Source of the DNA: Candidatus Rokuibacteriota bacterium
GTDB taxonomy: Bacteria > Methylomirabilota > Methylomirabilia > Rokubacteriales > CSP1-6
DNA length: 64,000 nucleotides
Direction: 5' to 3'
Assembly (NCBI GenBank): GCA_030647435.1
Contig: JAUSJX010000006.1
Span: 1-64,000 of the forward strand
The notes under the pieces are model-generated. The model did not search any database and was not told the DNA's origin. It saw only the letters and a program-made list of their open reading frames with translations. How positions within the stretch are numbered: the stretch's first letter is position 1; each line of letters opens with the position of its first letter. The translations under genes and the position numbers were made by a program. This document shows, piece by piece, positions 59,693-64,000 of this stretch.

Positions 59693-60496
59693 TCACGGCT
59701 CGTGGAGGCGCATGAGCCGGAAGGACTCCGCCGCTTCCAGCTCCCGCGGGGCGCCCTGCATGCGCGCCCACCCGGTGATCATCTCGGTCGGATCCCACGT
59801 GCCCATCTGGGTGCGGTGCTCCTTGAGGGCGGCGAGCTTGACCGAGAGAACCTCCGAGATGTCGATGAAGGTGTCGGGCGACTCCGAGCCGTGGATGAAC
59901 ACCGCCCGGACCTTGTGCGGCGCGAGCCCCTCGTCGAGAAGCTCCGGGAAGATGAGCCTCGTCTCGGCCGAGGGGAACACGGCGTCGAGGGCGGCGTCGG
60001 ACGCGGCGCGATGGTCCGGATGATTCATGTACATGGCGCCGTAGTAGCGCACCGTCGGATCGCCGCACACCACCGCGTCCGGACGGTGGCGGCGGATGAC
60101 CCGCGTCAGCTCCCGCCGCAGCGCGAGCGAGGGCTCGAGCGTGCCGTCCTCGTAGCCGAGGAAGACCACCTCGGAGACGCCGAGCACGCGGCAGGCCTGC
60201 CGCTGCTCCTCTTCGCGGATCGGCACGAGCGCCTCCCGCGTCATGTCCGGCGGCGTGTGCTCGTTGGAGCCGGCGCCGCCGCTGGTGATGCACACCGTGA
60301 CGACATGGCTGCCTGCCCGCGCCCACTTCGCCAGCGTGCCGCCCACGGTGAACTCCTGGTCGTCCGGATGCGCGTGGATGGAGAGCACGCGGGCAGGGGC
60401 GGCCGGCTCGCGCGTATCCGGTTTCGCCGGCACGGCGCGCTCCGGGATGCCGGGGGTGGGGGCGGGGGCGTCTTTCTCTGGCTCGGCCGGCATCAT
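59693..60496 (-). CDS. PIG-L/LmbE family deacetylase (second copy)
   Basis: A 267-residue zinc deacetylase with AHPDDQEF at about residues 42-49, an N-terminal proline-rich extension of about 35 residues, the fold segment VLGVSEVVFLGYEDGTLEPS and the second metal motif MNHPDHRAASD. It is clearly diverged from the copy at 6.3 kb (different C-terminus, extra N-terminus). The ATG 60496 is preceded by GGAGACC. The substrate is unknown; an amide or N-acetyl sugar is likely. It faces the HU gene across the palindromic repeat. Confidence 0.9.
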   Translation of the reverse strand: MMPAEPEKDAPAPTPGIPERAVPAKPDTREPAAPARVLSIHAHPDDQEFTVGGTLAKWARAGSHVVTVCITSGGAGSNEHTPPDMTREALVPIREEEQRQACRVLGVSEVVFLGYEDGTLEPSLALRRELTRVIRRHRPDAVVCGDPTVRYYGAMYMNHPDHRAASDAALDAVFPSAETRLIFPELLDEGLAPHKVRAVFIHGSESPDTFIDISEVLSVKLAALKEHRTQMGTWDPTEMITGWARMQGAPRELEAAESFRLMRLHEP

Positions 60497-60525
60497 GGTC
60501 TCCAGCGTCTACTATCTATCGGCTG

Positions 60526-62793
60526 TCAAGGGCCGACCGTGTCCCGGATCGCGGCGAACACCAGCGCGGGAGTCAGCGGAAGGACCGTGATGCCGACTCC
60601 CCGGTCGCGGAGCGCGTCACAGACGGCGTTGGCGATGGCGCCGCCCAGGCCCGGGTTGCCGCACTCGCCCAAGCCCCGGAGGCCGAGCGGGTTCGTCGTC
60701 GCCCTGACTTCCTGGTAGAAGCCGTCCACGGGCGGGACGTCCTGCGCATACGGCAGGGCGTAGTCCATGAGCGTGCCCGAGAGAAGCTGCCCGCCGGCGT
60801 CGTACTCGAGCGTTTCGTGCAGCGTGTTGCCGATGCCGAAGGCGACGCCGCCGACGAGCTGCGCGTCGACCAGGGCGGGGTTGACGGCGCGGCCGACGTC
60901 GGCGCCGATCACGACGCGCGCGAGGCGCACGGCGCCGGTCTCGATGTCCACGTCGGCGATCACCCCGACCGCGCAGCCCGCATACGTGATTTTCGGCACG
61001 TTGAACGAGGCGCCCACGGCAAGCCGTCGCTCGGCGGCCAGCTCGCCGAGCGTCATGCGTCGCCCGGGCGCCTCAAGCGTTCCGGCGGCGTACCCGACCT
61101 CGGCCTCCGGCACGCCCCACTTGACGGCCGCCCTCGACGTCGCCTCGTCGACGAGCTTCGCCGCGGCCATGGCGACGGCATTCCCCGCCGTCACCGTGCC
61201 GCGCGAGCCGTACGTGCCGACGCCGCTCTCGACGTTGGACGTATCGGCGTGGCGGACCTCGAAGCGGTCGGCTGTCACGCCGAGGGTCTCGCCCAGGATC
61301 TGCGCGAGCACCGTCTCGAGCCCGGGCCCCATGGACGAGGCGCCGGTGTCGACGGTGAACCGCCCGTCGGCCCGTGCCTCGAGATGGGCGGTCTCGAACG
61401 GCCCGAGGCCGGTCTTCTCCACGTATACGCAGAGCCCGATCCCCCGCCGCGGCCCCGGCCGCGCGTTGTGCGCCGCCAGCGTAGCGCGCGCCCGATCGTA
61501 GTCCAGGCGGCGCAGCAGCTCGTCGAAGAGCGCCGGGTAGTCGCCCGAGTCGTAGACGGTGTTCGCGCCGAACGACTTGGTGCCGCAATCGTAGGGCATC
61601 TCGTCGGCGCGGATCAGGTTGCGCCGCCGGATCTCCGCCGGATCGAGCCCGAGCCGGGCGGCCCCGAGGTCCATCAGGCGCTCGCGGGCGAAGTTGCACT
61701 CGGGGCGCCCGGGGGAGCGGAGCGTCCCCGCCGGCGTCTTGTTGGTGACGACCGACCAGAGATCGCACGCATAGCTGGGCACGCGATACGGACCCGGGAA
61801 GAGCGCGGCGCCGAATTCCGCGGGCACCAGGGCCGCCGTTCTCACGTACGCGCCGATGTCGGCAAAGATCAGGGCCCGCAGGCCGAGGATGCGCCCGGCT
61901 CCGTCGAAGCCCATCTCGACCTGGTACTCGACCTGGCGCGCGTGGTTCGTCGCCATCAGGCTCTCGCGGCGCTCCTCGATCCACCGAACGGGGCGGCCGA
62001 GCTTCATGGCCGCGAGCGGCACCAGGATGTCCTCCGGGTAGAGCTCGCCGCGCACGCCGAATCCGCCGCCCACGTCCACCTCGGTCAGGCGAAGGGCCCC
62101 GAGCGGGATCCCGAAGATCGGGGCCAGGATGCTCCGGTTGATGTGGATGCACTTGGTCGATCCGATGAGGTGGAGCTCGCCGCCGGCGGGATCCGGCGGC
62201 ACGGCGACGAGCCCCCGCGTCTCGAGGGCCGCCGCGGTCTGCCGGGGATAGACGAACCGCTCGCGGATGACCACGGCCGCCGCGGCGAGCGCCGCGTCGA
62301 CGTCGCCGACCCGCATCGCGATCACCGCGACATTGTTGGACTCGGTGCGGGGGAAGAGGAGCGGCGCGCCGGGCGCGAGCGCCCCCGCCACGGTTGCGCA
62401 GACGGGCAGGGGATCGTAGACGACGTCGATCAGCTCGAGCGCGTCCTCCGCGACGTAGCGATCATCGGCTACGACGAGGGCCACCGGCTCGCCCACGTAC
62501 CGGACGACGCCGCGGGCGATCGCGGGCTGGAGATAGCGCTCGGTTCCGGGCGGCGCTCCCACGCGGTTCGGGATGACGGCGGCTTCGGGCACGTCGGCGA
62601 CCGTGAGCACGGCGCGGACACCGGGCAGCTCGAGCGCCCGCTTGGCGTCGATCCCGACCAGCCGGGCGTGGGCGTGGCGCGAGCGAAGCACCGCCGCGTG
62701 GAGCATGCCGGGCGCGCGAACGTCTGCCACGAAGTGTCCAGCTCCCGCGGCGAGCCGATCGCCGCCGATGCGGTAGTGGGAAGCGCCGATCAT
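60526..62793 (-). CDS. Xanthine dehydrogenase/aldehyde oxidase family molybdopterin subunit (CoxL-like)
   Basis: A 755-residue large subunit: an N-terminal hammerhead domain (AGHFVADVRAPGMLHAAVLRS, GVRAVLTVADVPEA, YVGEPVALVVADDRYVAEDA), VDVGGGFGVRGELYPED, GTLRSPGRPECNFARERLMD where CO dehydrogenases have an AYRCSFR loop, and the catalytic glutamate in GLGECGNPGLGGAI. The active-site loop rules out form I CO dehydrogenase. Such enzymes hydroxylate aldehydes, purines or aromatic heterocycles. The medium (FAD) and small (2Fe-2S) subunits are not adjacent in this window, which is unusual. AGGAGGGC precedes ATG 62793. Confidence 0.93.
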   Translation of the reverse strand: MIGASHYRIGGDRLAAGAGHFVADVRAPGMLHAAVLRSRHAHARLVGIDAKRALELPGVRAVLTVADVPEAAVIPNRVGAPPGTERYLQPAIARGVVRYVGEPVALVVADDRYVAEDALELIDVVYDPLPVCATVAGALAPGAPLLFPRTESNNVAVIAMRVGDVDAALAAAAVVIRERFVYPRQTAAALETRGLVAVPPDPAGGELHLIGSTKCIHINRSILAPIFGIPLGALRLTEVDVGGGFGVRGELYPEDILVPLAAMKLGRPVRWIEERRESLMATNHARQVEYQVEMGFDGAGRILGLRALIFADIGAYVRTAALVPAEFGAALFPGPYRVPSYACDLWSVVTNKTPAGTLRSPGRPECNFARERLMDLGAARLGLDPAEIRRRNLIRADEMPYDCGTKSFGANTVYDSGDYPALFDELLRRLDYDRARATLAAHNARPGPRRGIGLCVYVEKTGLGPFETAHLEARADGRFTVDTGASSMGPGLETVLAQILGETLGVTADRFEVRHADTSNVESGVGTYGSRGTVTAGNAVAMAAAKLVDEATSRAAVKWGVPEAEVGYAAGTLEAPGRRMTLGELAAERRLAVGASFNVPKITYAGCAVGVIADVDIETGAVRLARVVIGADVGRAVNPALVDAQLVGGVAFGIGNTLHETLEYDAGGQLLSGTLMDYALPYAQDVPPVDGFYQEVRATTNPLGLRGLGECGNPGLGGAIANAVCDALRDRGVGITVLPLTPALVFAAIRDTVGP

Positions 62794-62901
62794 CGTGCCC
62801 TCCTGTGAGATGTGCGCCCGCTTGAGAGGTCGGCGGTGGACCGTCCGGAACCTATAGCATGGCCGCCCATGGAAGAAAAGGGGACCCGCCGAGCTTCGCG
62901 T

Positions 62902-62930
62902 TTGACGCGGCCGCCGCGATCTGGCAGGAT
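62902..62930 (+). promoter_or_regulatory. Promoter TTGACG-17-CAGGAT before the solute-binding protein
   Basis: TTGACG (62902-62907) and CAGGAT (62925-62930) are 17 bases apart, with the -10 context TCTGGCAGGATCG identical to the site at 49651-49679. The start codon of the binding protein lies 31 bases after the box and has GGGAGG ahead of it. The rest of the 168-base divergent gap shows nothing further. Confidence 0.55.
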
Positions 62931-62961
62931 CGCCGCGGCGCCATGAAAGGGAGGCTCGGAC

Positions 62962-64000
62962 ATGAAAGGTAAACGGACGCTCGCCCTGTCTTGTCTGCTC
63001 TTGCTGTGCGTGCTCCCCGCGGGTGGCTCCGTCGCCCCGGCGTCGGCCCAAGCCAAGCCGGAGGGAGAGATGCGCTGGGCGCTGTATGTGACGCTGGCGC
63101 CGGCCTGGTTCGACCCGGGCGAGTCTGTCGTGGGCGTGATCACGCCCTTCTGGGTCCTGTACGCGCTCCACGACGCGCTCGTCAAGCCCATGCCCGGCAA
63201 CCAGTTGACGCCGAGCCTGGCCGAGTCGTGGACGGTGAGCGCGGACCAGCGCGTCTACGAGTTCAAGCTGCGCGAGGGCCTCCGGTTCCACAACGGTGAT
63301 CCCTTCACTGCCGAGGACGTGAAGTTCAGCTTCCATCGGACCAGGGGCGCAGGCGCCAAGACCCTCCAGGAGAGAGTCCGGGACGTCACGATCGTGGATC
63401 CCTACCGGATCCGCTTTCAGCTGCACGAGCCCTTTCCGGATTTCATGGCCTACTACGGCACGCTGGCGACCGGGGCGGGCTGGGTCGTGCCCAAGAAGTA
63501 CTTCGAGCAGGTCGGCGCCGACGGCTTCAAGAAGCACCCGATCGGCCTCGGGCCCTACAAGTTCGTGAGCAACACGCCCGGCGTCGAGCTTGTCATGGAA
63601 GCGTACGAAGGCTACTGGCGGAAAGTCCCCTCGGTGAAGCGGCTGGTCTACAAGAGCGTCCCGGAGGCCACCACCCGGATGGCCATGCTGAAGAGGGGCG
63701 AGGTGGATCTCGCGTATCTCCTGGATGGCCCGCAGGCGCAGGATGTGAAGCGCGATTCCGTTCTCAAGCTCGCCTTCTCCGGAGGCATCGGGACTTTCTA
63801 CGTGGATTTCCTCGACCAGTGGGATCCCAAGTCACCCTGGCACGACCGGCGGGTGCGGCTGGCCGCCATGCATGCCATCGACAGCCGCGCGCTGAACGAG
63901 GCGGAGAATCTCGGAGCCTCGCGGCTCACCGGCAGCATCGTGCCGAGAAAGTTCGACTTCGCGCTTCCCCTCGAACCCTACGCGTACGATCCCGCCAAGG
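62962..64000 (+). CDS. ABC transporter substrate-binding protein, family 5 (peptide type), 3' end outside window
   Basis: At least 346 residues, still open at the window edge. A signal peptide (MKGKRTLALSCLLLLCVLP up to about residue 30, ASAQA) is followed by the SBP_bac_5 fold: LTPSLAESWTVSADQRVYEFKLREGLRFHNGDPFTAEDVKFSF, IGLGPYKFVSNTPG, EATTRMAMLKRGEVDLAYL and RVRLAAMHAIDSRALNE. Family 5 proteins deliver peptides, glycosides or other small molecules to an ABC importer; full length is normally 500-560. The permease and ATPase genes are expected just beyond the window. It is divergent from the molybdoenzyme gene. Confidence 0.95.
   Translation, partial: MKGKRTLALSCLLLLCVLPAGGSVAPASAQAKPEGEMRWALYVTLAPAWFDPGESVVGVITPFWVLYALHDALVKPMPGNQLTPSLAESWTVSADQRVYEFKLREGLRFHNGDPFTAEDVKFSFHRTRGAGAKTLQERVRDVTIVDPYRIRFQLHEPFPDFMAYYGTLATGAGWVVPKKYFEQVGADGFKKHPIGLGPYKFVSNTPGVELVMEAYEGYWRKVPSVKRLVYKSVPEATTRMAMLKRGEVDLAYLLDGPQAQDVKRDSVLKLAFSGGIGTFYVDFLDQWDPKSPWHDRRVRLAAMHAIDSRALNEAENLGASRLTGSIVPRKFDFALPLEPYAYDPAK

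Noticed and set aside
60526-62793. Form I carbon monoxide dehydrogenase large subunit
   Set aside because: The active-site loop characteristic of CO dehydrogenase (AYRCSFR) is absent; the loop reads TLRSPGRPE, and medium and small subunit genes are missing.
62869-62946. 25-codon frame after ATG 62869 in the divergent promoter gap
   Set aside because: It spans the predicted -35/-10 elements of the solute-binding protein gene and has arginine-rich random-like composition.

Overview
This window is a G+C-rich bacterial chromosome segment of about 70 genes, packed tightly on both strands. Many neighbouring genes overlap by four bases (ATGA or GTGA). I saw no rRNA or tRNA. The content fits a soil or subsurface heterotroph of the Rokubacteria/Methylomirabilota kind: paired LLM-type flavin/F420 oxidoreductases, MaoC hydratases, a xanthine-dehydrogenase-type molybdoenzyme, NAD-linked formate dehydrogenase, a quinone pathway and a peptide-type ABC binding protein. 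That placement is an inference from gene repertoire and base composition; no marker gene was checked.

Layout. 1-2.7 kb: the end of a transaldolase-like gene, then an overlapping trio of ECF sigma factor, methyltransferase with the Ada zinc domain at its C-terminus, and 2OG-Fe(II) oxygenase, which looks like an alkylation-response operon. 2.8-7.0 kb (minus): LmbE-type deacetylase, acyl-AMP ligase and two LLM oxidoreductases. 7.0-16.6 kb (plus): a small membrane protein, a large membrane protein, uvrA, pyruvate kinase, enoyl-CoA hydratase, a secreted FG-GAP protein, DinB-like, RidA and a coiled-coil protein. 16.6-25.2 kb: sulfatase-modifying-factor-like protein, aminotransferase, a split MaoC hydratase, a ThDP enzyme, a probable selenocysteine-containing protein disulfide oxidoreductase, hydrolase, cyclotransferase, class III aminotransferase and SDR. 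25.2-29.4 kb (minus): chromate-resistance operon chrB-chrA-phosphatase-like-chrB C-domain-MFS. 29.5-36.9 kb: small proteins, an NDUFA9-like reductase, a beta-lactamase-fold/NamZ fusion, a polysaccharide deacetylase, a putative glycoside hydrolase and an alpha/beta hydrolase. 36.9-43.7 kb (minus): queD-queE-queC followed by a fused NuoE-NuoF diaphorase subunit and formate dehydrogenase alpha. The linker of the fused subunit carries an in-frame array of 36-bp repeats.

43.7-49.7 kb is the accessory zone. It holds a complete IS110-type element with inverted repeats and a structured 5' leader, a metallophosphoesterase flanked by direct repeats, a decayed IS91-type transposase, an integrase fragment, palindromes, a DUF433/DUF5615 toxin-antitoxin-like pair and another transposase fragment. 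49.7-64 kb returns to core-like content: aldehyde dehydrogenase, ubiD-ubiA-ubiE with a permease, a four-GAF hybrid histidine kinase, HU, a large palindromic repeat, a second LmbE deacetylase, a molybdoenzyme large subunit and the start of a solute-binding protein.

Strongest candidates for new biology are: (1) an in-frame UGA exactly where the first cysteine of a CPHC active site belongs (21437-21439), followed by a 32-residue membrane peptide; (2) the sigma factor/rearranged Ada/2OG oxygenase trio; (3) the amidase-like plus NamZ fusion; (4) the IS110 leader structure; and (5) a recurrent TANNNT box 5-12 nt upstream of start codons, suggesting widespread leaderless or very short-leader transcription.
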